Shown here piece by piece: positions 1-9,230 of a stretch of DNA of 48,736 nucleotides. Origin of the DNA: Anaerolineae bacterium (GTDB lineage: Bacteria; Chloroflexota; Anaerolineae; B4-G1; SLSP01); NCBI GenBank assembly GCA_026645815.1, contig JAPKMR010000026.1:1-48736 (forward strand), written 5' to 3'. The notes beneath the pieces were generated by a model, which did no database searches, was not told the origin of the DNA, and was given only the letters and a program-made list of their open reading frames with translations. The translations under genes were made by a program, and so were the position numbers. Numbering within the stretch: position 1 is the first letter of the stretch; each line of letters starts with the position of its first letter.

Positions 1-7
1 TAGTTTT

Positions 8-48
8 TTTTTCGTATCTCAGTGTATTCCGTGTTTTCCGTGGTCTGT
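8..48. repeat. degenerate 9-bp tandem repeat (ttccgtg type)
   Basis: The stretch has three loose copies of a unit like ttccgtgtt or ttccgtggt, ending just before the stop codon of the metallophosphoesterase. The same unit recurs near 26512-26541 and 45115-45136. Confidence 0.7.
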
Positions 49-50
49 AT

Positions 51-1244
51 TTAGAGCAAGTAGAAGATTTCGCTCAGCGGTGCGCTCTCAAGCACTGCGC
101 GCAGGGCTTTGCCCTGGGTAAAACTCCACTTAATCAGCCGCATTTCCCCATCCGCGAGCTCGATGCCGGTGATGTCGCCATCGGCGTAGCGGCAGCAGCC
201 TGTGTTGAAGTAGCAGGGGCGCGTTTTGAGGCTGTCGTTGCAGGGGGGGTATTTGCGCGCGCGGATTTTGATATCCTCACGCAGCTGCTGCACTTTCACA
301 CCGAAATCGGGCGGGCGCTCCGCGGGTGCGGTCTCCAGCAGGCTGTGCAATTCGCCCATGAGCTTTTCCAGATGGGTGCGCGAGCTCCATACGGGGCGAT
401 GCGTGTGCCCGGCGATGAGGATGAGCCGTTCTTTGCCGCTGACCCAATGGTAGAGCATGGTGTCGTGCAGGGCGCGCAGGCAGGCATCGCTCGCGGGGCT
501 GCTGCGTCCTAGCCCGGTGACGATCTGGAAAAGCCGGTAGATATTCCGCACCAGGAATTGGGACAGCGAGGCCATGGTATCGCTATCGAGGGTTCCCTGG
601 TGCCCGTGAACTAGCAGGAGTTCTCCGCCTGGCGCGCCGGCATCCAGCGGCAGCAGGGCTTTGGACTGCGGTGCAGTTGTGGACCGCAGCACTTCTCCCG
701 ACACCGTGAAGAGGATGCCATCGTGGAATTCGATGCCGGGGAAGAATTCGCCCAGGTATTTCTCGCGTTGGTAGGCGGATTGCCAGAGGTCATCGTGGTT
801 GCCGTGGATGCGCAGATAGCGCTCGGGGTAGAAGCGCGCTTCGCTCTCGAAGACGCGGCGGTAGGATGAGAGGATGGCTTGCGGGCGCTCTTCCCAGAGG
901 TCTTCAGCATCCCCCGCGATGATGAGGGTGAAATTCTGCTCCAGGTAGTGGTCGAGCGCCGCAAGGTAGGTGGCTTCGGCAGCGATGAAGTCATCGGCGT
1001 CGTTGCGCGCGCCTTTGTGGTGGTCGGTGAAGATGACGAAGCGGTCCTGGGGGGTTAGGGGGCGGGCTTCGTGTTGGCGTTCGTGCTGGAGCACGCGGTC
1101 GAGCGCGTGGTTGATCCATTTCTGAAGCATGGCGCGCTCGGGGTCGTATTTGCTCTGTATGGCGCGCGCCAGGGCGATGCCTCCGCTCAGCCCTGCGGCA
1201 ACGAGCAGGGCAGCAATTGACCAATGAGGGCTGTTGCGTTTCAT
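51..1244 (-). CDS. membrane-anchored metallophosphoesterase
   Basis: This is a calcineurin-like phosphoesterase of 397 aa. The family's dinuclear metal motifs appear in order: FTDHH (Asp74, His76), GDAEDLW near 111, GNHDD near 147, a HGHQG motif near 213 and GHTHRP near 278. One hydrophobic segment at residues 9-28 should anchor the enzyme in the membrane with the catalytic domain on one face. The GDAEDLW and GNHDD spacing recalls LpxH-like and related hydrolases, but no lipid A pathway is visible here, so the substrate is unknown. The ATG is preceded by AAGGAGG at good spacing, so the start is firm. The stop codon abuts the repeat at 8-48. Confidence 0.85.
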   Translation of the reverse strand: MKRNSPHWSIAALLVAAGLSGGIALARAIQSKYDPERAMLQKWINHALDRVLQHERQHEARPLTPQDRFVIFTDHHKGARNDADDFIAAEATYLAALDHYLEQNFTLIIAGDAEDLWEERPQAILSSYRRVFESEARFYPERYLRIHGNHDDLWQSAYQREKYLGEFFPGIEFHDGILFTVSGEVLRSTTAPQSKALLPLDAGAPGGELLLVHGHQGTLDSDTMASLSQFLVRNIYRLFQIVTGLGRSSPASDACLRALHDTMLYHWVSGKERLILIAGHTHRPVWSSRTHLEKLMGELHSLLETAPAERPPDFGVKVQQLREDIKIRARKYPPCNDSLKTRPCYFNTGCCRYADGDITGIELADGEMRLIKWSFTQGKALRAVLESAPLSEIFYLL

Positions 1245-1369
1245 GGCGCCTCCTTGTTGTGCCAGGGGTGGTTCTTATTTTCAGTATAGCGGAAAATGGT
1301 GAAGGATGCAATGGGGTGTGTTTCAAAACGGGGGTGAAAATCTCAGGCGCCCTGTAGGGTCGCAGGAGA

Positions 1370-1416
1370 TGATTGATTTTGGCGGCGGGGCAAAGCCCTG
1401 CTGCCAAAATCAATCA
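1370..1416. repeat. extragenic hairpin element A
   Basis: Two 22-nt arms (1370-1391 and 1395-1416) flank the loop aaa. The outer arms are TGATTGATTTT / AAAATCAATCA and the inner part is GC-rich. The only two non-Watson-Crick positions are G-T, which are G-U pairs if the plus strand is transcribed. The right arm is followed by caagg, like elements D, G and J. Confidence 0.8.
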
Positions 1417-1435
1417 AGGAAAGACAAGGGTGGTT

Positions 1436-1551
1436 CAAGCTTTTTCAGCCGTCCCTACAGGACGGGGTTGGTAACCACCATGGTTGTACAGGCACTCAAG
1501 TGCCTGCCTACTCTCAGACGTCCCTACGGGACGAGGGAGAGATTTCCGCCG
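1436..1551. repeat. dispersed repeat, copy 1
   Basis: About 110 bp, nearly identical to 31707-31816 in the same orientation. It contains a central palindrome ggcact-ca-agtgcc and an inverted repeat cgtccc-tac-gggacg near its right end. Partial copies lie near 1335, 9935 and, inverted, 36552. Confidence 0.85.
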
Positions 1552-1941
1552 CAAATTGGCGCGGGTTGGTCTGGGTCGTGATTACCTGGTCAATTTTTGA
1601 AAGTTCATAACCGGGCTTAAGAGGGTCTGGTGCGGAAGGGTGCGTGGGGTGCAGAAGCCGGGCGCGTGGGGTGCGCCGAGGCTAAAGCCGTCGGCTGAAC
1701 ACGCGAAGCCTCCTCAAGGGGGCTGGGGGCGGCACATCCGTGGCGGAGGTGGTTGCTCAGCAGGCGGCGCCCGGGGCTGAAGCCGCCGGGCTACGAGGCA
1801 ACGCCCGGTGAACCGGGCTTCTCCACGCTATTCGGCAACCGCGGTTACAACGGCTTGGAGCGCCAGGCTCCAGCCTGGCGTTGCCGACTTCAACGCGATT
1901 TGGAAATCGCGGCTACGGGGGAGGCGCCCCGCCGGTTCCGC

Positions 1942-2085
1942 TCAGGGTGATGGGGCGACGATGATCCAGATTTGCTCTTGGGCATCCACGGGAGAGGTTG
2001 TTTCAAAAGTCATGCCGAGTTGCTGCAAGACATGCTGGGAGTGGTCTCGATAATTTGTCTTGAAGCCACGATGGTTCTCCGGCGC
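1942..2085 (-). pseudogene. 47-codon in-frame open segment after the hydrolase stop codon
   Basis: Directly after the TAA of the upstream alpha/beta hydrolase, the same frame stays open for 47 codons to a TGA at 1942-1944. The translation looks protein-like rather than repeat-derived (it includes ENHRGFKTNYRDH and QEQIWIIVAP) and has no start codon or ribosome site of its own near its head. The simplest reading is the C-terminal remnant of a lost gene. A point-mutated extension of the hydrolase, or read-through, is possible. I do not recognise the family. Confidence 0.4.
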
Positions 2086-2949
2086 TTAACGCCTTTGGAT
2101 GAACTCCAGTAGCCGCGCATTGACTTGCTGAGGTTGGTCTCGATTGAGGGCGTGTCCTGCGTTGGGAATGATCTCCGCTTCGAGATGGGGGATCAAGCGC
2201 CGGGCTGTCTGCAAGGCCTCGAGTGGATTGACCAGGAGCTCTTCCTGCCCCCATAGGATGAGGGTGGGGGTTTTGAGCTCCCGTAATTCCTGATGGGTGA
2301 CATGGGGGCGGAGATGCCGCAGGGAACGTACTCCGGTGTTGCCGATGAGGCGTTGCTCGAAGTAGGGATCGTTCGCCGCATAGCCCTTGATCGAGGTGCG
2401 CTGCAGAAATTGGCTCACGGTCTTGCGCGTGGGGAAGAGCATCATGGCGGCGGCGAACCGCATGCCCCTGAGGGTAGGGCGAGCTAACGGCAAATCCGGG
2501 CTGAGCAGGATGAGGTGCGTCACACGTTCTGGGGTGTGGAGTGCCAGGTTGAGGGCAAGAAACGCCCCATAAGAAAGTCCTGCTACTGCCACCCGGTCCA
2601 AGTCTAGCTGCTCGAATGTGTCCACAAGCCACCCGGCGTAGCCGGTGCGCGTGCGAGGGGGGTGGGTGGCGCGGCACTTGCCGGGATTGCCGATGATATC
2701 GAGGGCATAGACGCGCCGAGAGCGGCTCAGACCGGCGATGTTCGGATGCCACATTGTGGCGCTGGCAAAGTTACCGGGCAGCAGCACCAGCGGCGGTGCT
2801 GCCGGCGGTCCGCTCACCAGCGCATGGGTGGCGCCGAATCGGGTGGGCGCCTCGACCGTTTCAAAGGGAACGGCCCAATCCGCCAGCACGCGGTCATAGG
2901 CTGCCAGGTATTGGTTTTCCGCTGCCGGGTTTTTGAAAAGTGTGGGCAA
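2086..2949 (-). CDS. alpha/beta-hydrolase fold protein
   Basis: This 287-aa single-domain hydrolase has an oxyanion-loop region with PLVLLPGNFAS, a nucleophile elbow GLSYG, a late strand PTLILWGQEE, and a catalytic histidine in NAGHALN. That is the usual Ser-acid-His order. The acid may be Glu or Asp in the GQEE loop, which I cannot settle by eye. The start appears to be TTG, because the next ATG lies far inside the conserved core. It follows the ICMT-like gene by 16 nt, so the two are probably cotranscribed. The substrate is unknown. The same frame continues open after its stop codon (see 1942-2085). Confidence 0.85.
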   Translation of the reverse strand: MPTLFKNPAAENQYLAAYDRVLADWAVPFETVEAPTRFGATHALVSGPPAAPPLVLLPGNFASATMWHPNIAGLSRSRRVYALDIIGNPGKCRATHPPRTRTGYAGWLVDTFEQLDLDRVAVAGLSYGAFLALNLALHTPERVTHLILLSPDLPLARPTLRGMRFAAAMMLFPTRKTVSQFLQRTSIKGYAANDPYFEQRLIGNTGVRSLRHLRPHVTHQELRELKTPTLILWGQEELLVNPLEALQTARRLIPHLEAEIIPNAGHALNRDQPQQVNARLLEFIQRR

Positions 2950-2965
2950 GGTTCCCTGTCTCTTC

Positions 2966-3676
2966 CTAGTAGATACCCGGAATCAGGCGATAGCGCACCC
3001 GCTGCGCGTAGTCTCGATATCCCGGCAGCTCGGCTTGCAGGGTCCGGTCTTCTAGCGAAGTTCGGAGCACGATGATGATGAGCGCGACGGCGGCGGGGAT
3101 GAGGGTCCATAGGGAGCTGAACGCGAGCACCATACCCGGCAGCGGCGGGAGGTTGCCGGCATAGCCCGGGTGCCGCACGATCCGGTAGGGACCGCTATCG
3201 CATACCACATGCCCACGATCAGCCTGAATGCGCACGACGCCGGAGAAGAAGCGGTTTTCGACCAAAGCCCAGGTCCCAAAGGCGTAGCCCACGGCGATCA
3301 AGAGAAGCCCGCAGAGGGTGAGCCATAGCGGGAACTCCGGCGACCAGCCAAAGTGGTGATCCAATCCGGCGACGATGACGAGCGGAAAGGAGGTGCCGAG
3401 CGCCATCAGGGGGGCGAGGACTTTATCCCAGGGCTTCACATCCGCCGCCGCGTCGAAATTCGCCCGTTCCGCGAGCAAGCCCGGATGTCGTCGCTCCGCC
3501 CACAGGCGTCCGCCGACGCCCGTTGCCAGTATCAGCAGGGCATAGACCCATGCCTGCCACCAGCCCCAATCCCCGCCCCAGAGCAGTAGCATCAGGGGGA
3601 TGAAGAGGTAGGTGCTGATCAGACGCGACCACTGACGGGGGGTGAAGGTTGGCTGTGTATTGGTTTCTGTTGCCAT
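2966..3676 (-). CDS. ICMT/PEMT-type membrane methyltransferase family protein
   Basis: The 236-aa protein has about five membrane segments and the C-terminal signature of the isoprenylcysteine carboxyl methyltransferase family: GPYRIVRHPGYAGN, then an LRTSLEDRTL helix and a terminal Y-R-D-Y-A-Q motif. In this family the RHP region and the following helix bind S-adenosylmethionine in the membrane. Bacterial members methylate varied lipids or isoprenoids and rarely have assigned substrates, so I give none. GGAGGAAG precedes the ATG. The adjacent hydrolase on the same strand suggests a shared operon. Confidence 0.8.
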   Translation of the reverse strand: MATETNTQPTFTPRQWSRLISTYLFIPLMLLLWGGDWGWWQAWVYALLILATGVGGRLWAERRHPGLLAERANFDAAADVKPWDKVLAPLMALGTSFPLVIVAGLDHHFGWSPEFPLWLTLCGLLLIAVGYAFGTWALVENRFFSGVVRIQADRGHVVCDSGPYRIVRHPGYAGNLPPLPGMVLAFSSLWTLIPAAVALIIIVLRTSLEDRTLQAELPGYRDYAQRVRYRLIPGIY

Positions 3677-3797
3677 GGACTTCCTCCAATTGATCTGCTA
3701 TTTGACGAACGCTTGAGCACCATTGGGATGTATGGGAGAGTTGATGCTTCTCAATTACCTATAGGGCATCTTCGTTGGACCGTCAAAAAAGACATTT

Positions 3798-4721
3798 TTA
3801 GACAGGATTAACAGGATTAACAGGATTTTTTTGTCGTCCGCCGATATGGGAGCTGAGGAATTGGGCGATGTCTTCCAGGGATTGGCGGGCTTGCGGCAGC
3901 TCCAGGAAGAGCTGCCAGACATGCCACAAGCGCGGGGCGATTTCGAGCCGCACGTCAACGCCGGCGGCTTGGGCGACTTCGGTGATCTGAAGGGCATCGG
4001 CGCGCAGGATTTCGTCTTCGCCGGCGTAGATGAGCAGCGGCGGCAGTCCGCGCAGGTCGCCGAATACGGGCGAAATCCAGGGGTCGCGGGCGTCGTGGTT
4101 TCCCACGTAGGACCGGGTGTAGAGCTGCATGGCTCGCGGGGATAGGAGCGGGTCACGGTGCTCTGGATGGGCATGGTCGCGGCTCAGGTCGGTCACGGGT
4201 GAAAGGCATGCCGCTGCCGCGGGTAGCGGTTCGCCGCTGTCGCGTAGTTTCAGCAGGAGGGTCAGGGTCAGGTTGCCGCCTGCAGAATCGCCTGCGACTA
4301 CGATGTTCTGCGCCGGGATGCCCTGCTGCAATAGCCAGTGATAGGCGGCCGTGCTGTCATCCAGGGCTGCGGGAAATGGCGCGTCGGGCGCCAGGCGATA
4401 ATCGGCCATCAGGATACGGGTGTGCATCTTCTGCGCCAACCATGCTCCCATCTGGAGGTGCTGGGGTGATAATCCGAAGACGAAGCCGCCGCCGTGAAGG
4501 TAGAGGAGCGCCCTGTTTGCGGGACTGTTCTGGGGGATGAGCCAATGGCAGGGCACGTTATTGGCGGATACAGGCTGCTGTATCACGCCCGGTTCCAAGC
4601 GCACGTGTGCGACGCCTTGTTGGATAAGCCAGTTGGCTATGGGGAGTGGCAGGCGTGGCTGCATGAAGCGAATCAGGGGCAAGGCTGCCCGGATTTGGCG
4701 TTCGGCGGAAGAGATGGTCAT
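3798..4721 (-). CDS. HSL-family alpha/beta-hydrolase (esterase/lipase)
   Basis: The protein shows the hormone-sensitive-lipase signature: the oxyanion motif HGGG (in LYLHGGGFVFG), the nucleophile GDSAGGN, an acid in the GEDEIL loop, and His in the C-terminal LWHVW. It is a cytoplasmic carboxylesterase of 307 aa, close to the usual family length. The last residues, NPVNPVNPV, are not family sequence: they are the translation of a 9-bp tandem repeat (3801-3828) that crosses the stop codon. The original end is likely near GGRQK. AAGGA precedes the ATG. Confidence 0.9.
   Translation of the reverse strand: MTISSAERQIRAALPLIRFMQPRLPLPIANWLIQQGVAHVRLEPGVIQQPVSANNVPCHWLIPQNSPANRALLYLHGGGFVFGLSPQHLQMGAWLAQKMHTRILMADYRLAPDAPFPAALDDSTAAYHWLLQQGIPAQNIVVAGDSAGGNLTLTLLLKLRDSGEPLPAAAACLSPVTDLSRDHAHPEHRDPLLSPRAMQLYTRSYVGNHDARDPWISPVFGDLRGLPPLLIYAGEDEILRADALQITEVAQAAGVDVRLEIAPRLWHVWQLFLELPQARQSLEDIAQFLSSHIGGRQKNPVNPVNPV
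3801..3828. repeat. 9-bp tandem repeat (acaggatta)
   Basis: Three copies of a gacaggatta-type unit encode the last nine residues of the esterase on the minus strand. The same family returns at 48364-48400 and 48541-48575. Confidence 0.85.
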
Positions 4722-4805
4722 GGGTTGAGTGTTTCCTTATGTGCAGAAGCGTGCTAGAACATAATGCCAGGGTTGGGGCGCGCGTCGGGCAGTGCTATTC
4801 CTGCA

Positions 4806-5561
4806 TTACCATTTGATATTTTCTCGTAACCAGGAGGCATACTCAAATTCCCCTTCGGGTTGTAAAGCTCGCCCGCCTTTGATGGCGCTTTCCGGCAACA
4901 CTGCATAGTAGCCGAATCTTGCCGTGAGCGTTTGTGGTTCCTGGTCAAACCCAATCTGGGGTTTGTTGGGATACCGGTTAGCGTCCCCGGCAAAGACCTG
5001 GACGAAGAGCTGCTGCTCGGATTTGGTCACCCGTACCCACGTGAGGGTCACGTCTAAACTTAACAGCGGCATACCGCCATCAATGTCATTTATCAGTGGC
5101 GGCACCTTAAATGTGGTTTCTACCTGAAACTTGGCAGAGCGTTCATCTGATGCCTCGGAAATGACAGGGACAACGGCGCTTAGGGGTTGGTGCAGGAAGT
5201 CACCGAATCGCGGGTGAATGTAGTTGCCATCCACTTGAAAGAAAAGCACATCCTTGAATTGCGCATATACAGCCATTGGACCGTTGCAAGTCACCTGGAA
5301 AGTCCCGCTTACCTTGCCGTCTGTAGTTATGCGCAGGTCGTCAGAAGTCCACGAGACTGCGTATTGTTGGGTGAAACCGCTGTTGTTGCCCTCGTTGAGT
5401 GTCATCTTTCCCACAAAGATGGGAATTTCACTCAATGAGGTTGCGGGTGTCGCGTACACCGGGAATCCCGTTGTCGGCGTTGGTGACTGTACTACCGGTC
5501 GCATGCTGCACTGCCTTATGCAGAGTAAGAGCAAGGCGCTGCAAATTAGTCTAGTAATCAT
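4806..5561 (-). CDS. exported protein of unknown function
   Basis: The 251-aa protein starts with a short basic end and a hydrophobic run (LICSALLLLCI), then a Ser/Thr/Pro-rich linker, consistent with a signal peptide. Cysteines at the end of that run (CIRQC) hint at a lipoprotein, but no clean lipobox is present. The rest is rich in beta-strand-like alternation (FQVTCNGPMAVYAQ, LDVTLTWVRV) and has no motif I recognise. No good ribosome site precedes the ATG, so the start is uncertain. Codon choice is more A+T-rich than its neighbours, which could mean recent acquisition. Confidence 0.6.
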   Translation of the reverse strand: MITRLICSALLLLCIRQCSMRPVVQSPTPTTGFPVYATPATSLSEIPIFVGKMTLNEGNNSGFTQQYAVSWTSDDLRITTDGKVSGTFQVTCNGPMAVYAQFKDVLFFQVDGNYIHPRFGDFLHQPLSAVVPVISEASDERSAKFQVETTFKVPPLINDIDGGMPLLSLDVTLTWVRVTKSEQQLFVQVFAGDANRYPNKPQIGFDQEPQTLTARFGYYAVLPESAIKGGRALQPEGEFEYASWLRENIKW

Positions 5562-5696
5562 TATTTGTGTCTTAGTGTTTTACGAATGGGCCGCGTAATG
5601 GTTGGTCCTCAATGAATTATAGATGGGGTTGCCGGGGCTGTCAATGATTGTTTGGGGCGGGAGTGCGTGTGCAGGTGCAAGGTGTAACCCGCCATT

Positions 5697-5724
5697 TTGT
5701 CAGGAGCGGGTTTGATGGTAGAAT
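5697..5724 (+). promoter_or_regulatory. sigma70-type promoter of greA
   Basis: TTGTCA (5697-5702), a 16-bp spacer, then TAGAAT (5719-5724). A ribosome site gaggag lies at 5744-5749, eight bases before the greA ATG. Confidence 0.6.
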
Positions 5725-5757
5725 GGGTGTTGACCATCATGGTGAGGAGTTAGTGGT

Positions 5758-6234
5758 ATGGGTGAACAGAAATCTGTCTATTTGACGGCGGAGGGTTTGC
5801 AGGCGCTCAAGGTGGAGCTGGAGGAGCTGGTTGTGGTGCGACGTCCGGCTCTGGCGCAACGTTTGCACGCGGCAATCAAGCAGGGGGATCTCTCGGAGAA
5901 TGCGGATTATATCGCGGCCAAAGAGGAGCAGGGCTTTCTGGAGGGCCGAATCCTGGAGGTGCAAGCCTCGATCCGCAACGCGGTTTTGATCGAGGCGGGC
6001 GGCATCGTAGATGGCTATGTGCGCATCGGTTCGCATGTGACGGTGCTCGAGGATGGCGAGGAGGACCCTGAGACGTATCACGTCGTGGGGGCGACGGAAG
6101 CGGATCCACGCAGTGGCAAGATTTCCAACGAGTCGCCGCTGGGCGTGGCGCTGCTGGGCCACAAGGCGGGCGATGTGGTGCGGGTGAAAGCGCCCGCGGG
6201 GACGATTCAGTTCCGCATCAAGGAAGTGGCTTAA
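5758..6234 (+). CDS. greA: transcription elongation factor GreA
   Basis: GreA rescues backtracked RNA polymerase by stimulating transcript cleavage. At 158 aa it has the usual length. The N-terminal coiled coil (about 10-75) carries the tip motif GDLSENADY with the acidic residues Asp44 and Glu47 that reach the polymerase active site. The C-terminal FKBP-like domain (about 83-158) includes the P-L-G-x-A-L-L-G-x-x-x-G-D motif. It has its own promoter and a perfect downstream terminator, so it is probably a single-gene transcript. Confidence 0.97.
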   Translation: MGEQKSVYLTAEGLQALKVELEELVVVRRPALAQRLHAAIKQGDLSENADYIAAKEEQGFLEGRILEVQASIRNAVLIEAGGIVDGYVRIGSHVTVLEDGEEDPETYHVVGATEADPRSGKISNESPLGVALLGHKAGDVVRVKAPAGTIQFRIKEVA

Positions 6235-6268
6235 GGGATGTAGCAGCGCAGCTAACGCTGATAAAGTC

Positions 6269-6306
6269 AACCGGAGCAAGGATACCTTGCTCCGGTTCTT
6301 TTTTTC
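6269..6306 (+). terminator. intrinsic terminator of greA
   Basis: A perfect 13-bp stem (6269-6281 with 6285-6297, loop ata) is followed by a run of seven T. Confidence 0.93.
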
Positions 6307-6376
6307 TAGAGCGGCAATAGTGACTAGACTAACGGGCATGTGGGCGATGCAAGAACACAAAGAGGTAGCTTTTCTT

Positions 6377-6409
6377 GTGATTTTTGCGGGCTGCGCCCGC
6401 AAAAATCAC
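6377..6409. repeat. extragenic hairpin element B
   Basis: A perfect 15-bp stem, GTGATTTTTGCGGGC, has loop tgc and is followed by acttgc. Its stem and loop are identical to element H at 26423-26455. Confidence 0.85.
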
Positions 6410-6429
6410 ACTTGCTGGGGAAGGCTATG

Positions 6430-6468
6430 AATCAAACGCGATACGGCTTCGCCGTATCGCGTTTGATT
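6430..6468. repeat. extragenic hairpin element C
   Basis: A perfect 18-bp stem (6430-6447 with 6451-6468) has loop ttc. The sequence is unrelated to B, but the arrangement is the same and it lies about 20 bp after B and 24 bp before the end of nrdJ. Confidence 0.8.
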
Positions 6469-6492
6469 TATAACGAGCAAGGACTGGAGCGC

Positions 6493-9069
6493 TTAGCACT
6501 CGCTGTGACCGCAGATGTAGCAGCGCCGGCAGCCTTCGGTGTAGACCATGGCAGCTTGCCCGCAACTTGGGCACAGGTCGCCCACTTGTGCTTTGGGCGC
6601 TACGGGCGAGGCTGGTTGCACGGCTTCATGCAGTTCTGCGGGGGCTGCCGTCTCGCGGTCCTCGTCGGTTTCGGTGAGATAGTCGTTGAGCGCTTGCGCG
6701 ACGCCATCGGGTAGGCTGAGCACGCGCTGGTGTCCAAAGCCCAGGGGGCGCCCGCCGCCGATGCCGCCCAGTTGGGCGATCATTTCTTCGAGGCGGCGGC
6801 GCGGTTCGAGCGCCGAGGGCAAGCGCAGGTTGAGCGAGATCAATCTGCCGATGGCTTCGGCGACCGCGGCGGTCTCGGAGCCGGCTTTGGCGACGTTCAG
6901 GAAGACTTCGAAGGGCTGGACATCCCCGTTCATGTTCACGGTGATGAAGGCGGTGCCCGCCGGCGTCGGGACGCGATAGGTGCGCCCGTTGAGGCGTTGG
7001 GGGCGGGGGCGAATGTGCGGCGTTTGCCAGGGCTTGGGAGCGGGCGCCGGGGCGGGCGCGGGCACAGCCGCGCTGTCGGTCTTCTGTTGGCGGGTGGCTT
7101 CGGTCTCCAGCACAACTTTTTCGCGAGAACCGGCGACATAGACGGTCAAGCCTTTGCAGCCGAGGCGCCATGCCAGGAGGAAGGCGGTAGCGATGTCTTC
7201 CTCGGTGGCGCCGGCGGGGAAGTTGATGGTCTTGCTGATGCTGGCATCGGTGAAGGCTTGCAGGGCTGCCTGCATGCGGATGTGTCCCTCGGCGGGGATG
7301 TCGCTGGCGACGAGGAAGACCTGGCGCAGCGCCTCGGGGATTAGCTCCACTTGCTGGCAGCTGCCGGTGCGCGCCACTTCCTCGAAGATGCGCTCCTGGG
7401 TTTCGGTATCCAGTTCCGCGTCTTTGAGGGCTTTGACGAATGCCGGGCTGAGATAGCGGAGTGAGAGGGATTGGCCCTCGTCTTGCACGTAGCGCGTGTA
7501 AGCCAGGGCGAAAACCGGCTCGCAGCCGTAGCCTTCGACGCCGGAGACGGTGGCGATGGTGCCCGTGGGGGCGATGGTGAGCTGCGCGGCGTTGCGGATG
7601 CCATGGGCGCGAATGCCCTCGAGGATGGCGTCCCAGGCAATCTCAGGGCGACCCCATGCCCGGCAGGCCTCGGGGTCCAATCCGGCGGGCCATGCCGGCG
7701 GTTGCCAGGTGGGGTCCTGCGGATCATAGGCGCTGCCCGCGATGGCAGGGAACGCGCCGCGGCTTTGCGCCAGTTCGATGCTGGCTTGCATGGTGTGGTA
7801 GCGCACGAATTCCATAAGCCCCGCCGCCAGATTTTGTGCGGCTTCGCTGCCGTAGGGGATGCGAAGATGGACCAGCACATCCGCCAGCCCCATGATCCCT
7901 AAGCCGATGCGCCGGGTGCGATAGGCGGCTTCGCGCAGCTGCGGGACCGCCGGTACGAAGGCGTTGACGGAAATGACATCATCAAGGAAGCGCGTGGCCT
8001 GGCGTACGGTCTGCGCGAGGCTCTCCCAATCGAGGGTGGGGGCGCCATCTGCGGCAAAACTCAGCGTGCGCGCCAGGTTGACGGAACCCAGGCAGCAATT
8101 TTCGTAGGGGAGCAGGAATTGCTCTCCGCAGGGGTTGGTGCATTCGTAGTTCCCGAGGTGCGGCACGGGATTGTCGCGCTGGGCGGCGTCGAGGAAGAGC
8201 ATGCCCGGTTCGCCGTTCTGCCAGGCCTGCCGGACAATCTGGTTGAACAAATCGCGCGCGCGCAGGGTGCGGTAGGGCTTGATCTCGATGCCGGCGGCTT
8301 GTGCCTGCTCGAGGGTGCCGTGGAATTTGCGGTAGAGCGGGCTTTCAATGTCCGGAAAACGCAGGGTCCACTCGCCATCTGCTGCGACGGCTTCCATAAA
8401 GGCGTCGGTGATTCCCACCGAGATATTGAAGTTGGTGATGGCGTCTTCGCTGGTCTTGCAGGTGATGAAGGCCTCGATATCGGGGTGGTCCACCCGCAGG
8501 ACGCCCATGTTGGCGCCGCGGCGTGAGCCGCCCTGGGCAATCTCCCCAAAGGCGCGGTCATAGACGCGCAGGAAGCCTACCGGACCGGTGGCTTTGCCCA
8601 TGCTGGAGAGCACCAGGCTGGCGCGCGGGCGCAGGCGTGAGAACGCAAAACCGTTGCCGCCGCCGGTCTGCTGGATGAGGGCAGCGTCGCGCAGCGCTTG
8701 AAAGATGCCGCCTTGTTCTTTGCCCATATCATCCTCGATGGGCAGGACAAAGCATGCTGCAAGTTGGCCCAGTGGCGTGCCCGCGCCGGTAAAGGTCGGC
8801 GAATTGGGCACAAAACGCAGGTGTGCGAGCATGTCAAAGAAGATGGCCTCTGCCTCGTCTGCGAAGCCTGCATCAGCCTCGGCTGCAGCGACGTGATGGG
8901 CTACCCGCCGGAACATGCCGGCGACGGTCTCAGCCGGTTCACCACGCTCGTTGCGGCGCAAGTAGCGCCGCCGCAGGACTTCTAGCGCATTCTCCGAAAA
9001 TTGTGCTTCGATGGCGGCATCCTTTGGTGCCGCGGCATCCTTTGGTGCCGTCTTCACGCCTTTCTTCAT
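6493..9069 (-). CDS. nrdJ: vitamin B12-dependent class II ribonucleotide reductase
   Basis: This enzyme reduces ribonucleotides to deoxyribonucleotides using adenosylcobalamin to make the thiyl radical. Numbered from the ATG at 9069, the barrel has NSPTFTGAG, a first redox cysteine (Cys106), NPCGE with the candidate thiyl cysteine (Cys314), a nearby ENCCLGS, and [11 protein letters not shown]. The C-terminus has a TSCPD-type segment (about 720-790) and a zinc-ribbon tail ending [13 protein letters not shown] prefer ATG 9069 (858 aa) to the upstream GTG 9084, because GGAGGCGG lies between them as the ribosome site. The N-terminus has an in-frame 18-bp duplication (PKDAA twice). It sits downstream of nrdR. 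Confidence 0.95.
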   Translation of the reverse strand: MKKGVKTAPKDAAAPKDAAIEAQFSENALEVLRRRYLRRNERGEPAETVAGMFRRVAHHVAAAEADAGFADEAEAIFFDMLAHLRFVPNSPTFTGAGTPLGQLAACFVLPIEDDMGKEQGGIFQALRDAALIQQTGGGNGFAFSRLRPRASLVLSSMGKATGPVGFLRVYDRAFGEIAQGGSRRGANMGVLRVDHPDIEAFITCKTSEDAITNFNISVGITDAFMEAVAADGEWTLRFPDIESPLYRKFHGTLEQAQAAGIEIKPYRTLRARDLFNQIVRQAWQNGEPGMLFLDAAQRDNPVPHLGNYECTNPCGEQFLLPYENCCLGSVNLARTLSFAADGAPTLDWESLAQTVRQATRFLDDVISVNAFVPAVPQLREAAYRTRRIGLGIMGLADVLVHLRIPYGSEAAQNLAAGLMEFVRYHTMQASIELAQSRGAFPAIAGSAYDPQDPTWQPPAWPAGLDPEACRAWGRPEIAWDAILEGIRAHGIRNAAQLTIAPTGTIATVSGVEGYGCEPVFALAYTRYVQDEGQSLSLRYLSPAFVKALKDAELDTETQERIFEEVARTGSCQQVELIPEALRQVFLVASDIPAEGHIRMQAALQAFTDASISKTINFPAGATEEDIATAFLLAWRLGCKGLTVYVAGSREKVVLETEATRQQKTDSAAVPAPAPAPAPKPWQTPHIRPRPQRLNGRTYRVPTPAGTAFITVNMNGDVQPFEVFLNVAKAGSETAAVAEAIGRLISLNLRLPSALEPRRRLEEMIAQLGGIGGGRPLGFGHQRVLSLPDGVAQALNDYLTETDEDRETAAPAELHEAVQPASPVAPKAQVGDLCPSCGQAAMVYTEGCRRCYICGHSEC
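9014..9049. repeat. 18-bp tandem duplication within nrdJ
   Basis: Two exact copies (9014-9031, 9032-9049) duplicate six codons in the non-conserved N-terminal tail. Confidence 0.9.
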
Positions 9070-9098
9070 GTTTTCCGCCTCCACTATAAAGATCTGAC

Positions 9099-9195
9099 CA
9101 GACGGACGCTCCTATGCGGCTAAGCGGCTTATGTCTGGATGCGAGACACAATGAAGCCTCCACAAGAAAGATTGCTTCGGCCCACGTCTTTCTTG
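9099..9195 (-). promoter_or_regulatory. structured leader between nrdR and nrdJ
   Basis: Within the 161-nt gap, one hairpin has arms caagaaaga / tctttcttg (9163-9171 with 9187-9195), and a second inverted repeat has outer arms cagac / gtctg (9099-9137). It is too short for a cobalamin riboswitch and I see no B12-box. Its role is unknown. Confidence 0.4.
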
Positions 9196-9230
9196 ATCGG
9201 GCTGGATATTCAGATGCTGTTTTGGGGGAA

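Larger units (their letters stand above)
1245..1941. other. gene-free repeat-rich interval
   Basis: I see no convincing gene. The interval holds a repeat fragment (about 1335-1365), hairpin element A (1370-1416), dispersed repeat copy 1 (1436-1551), a repeat shared with 36646-36697 (1552-1596), and several short GC-rich inverted repeats, including one at 1858-1880 that recurs at 45646-45667. Open frames here are by-products of high G+C. Confidence 0.6.

Noticed and set aside
2003..2752. Long minus-strand frame of 249 codons overlapping the alpha/beta hydrolase
   Set aside because: It is rich in Pro, Arg and His, typical of frame shadows in GC-rich genes, while the other frame has a clear hydrolase signature.
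9085..9230. Cobalamin riboswitch upstream of nrdJ
   Set aside because: The gap is about 160 nt, there is no B12-box and the folding is dominated by small hairpins.
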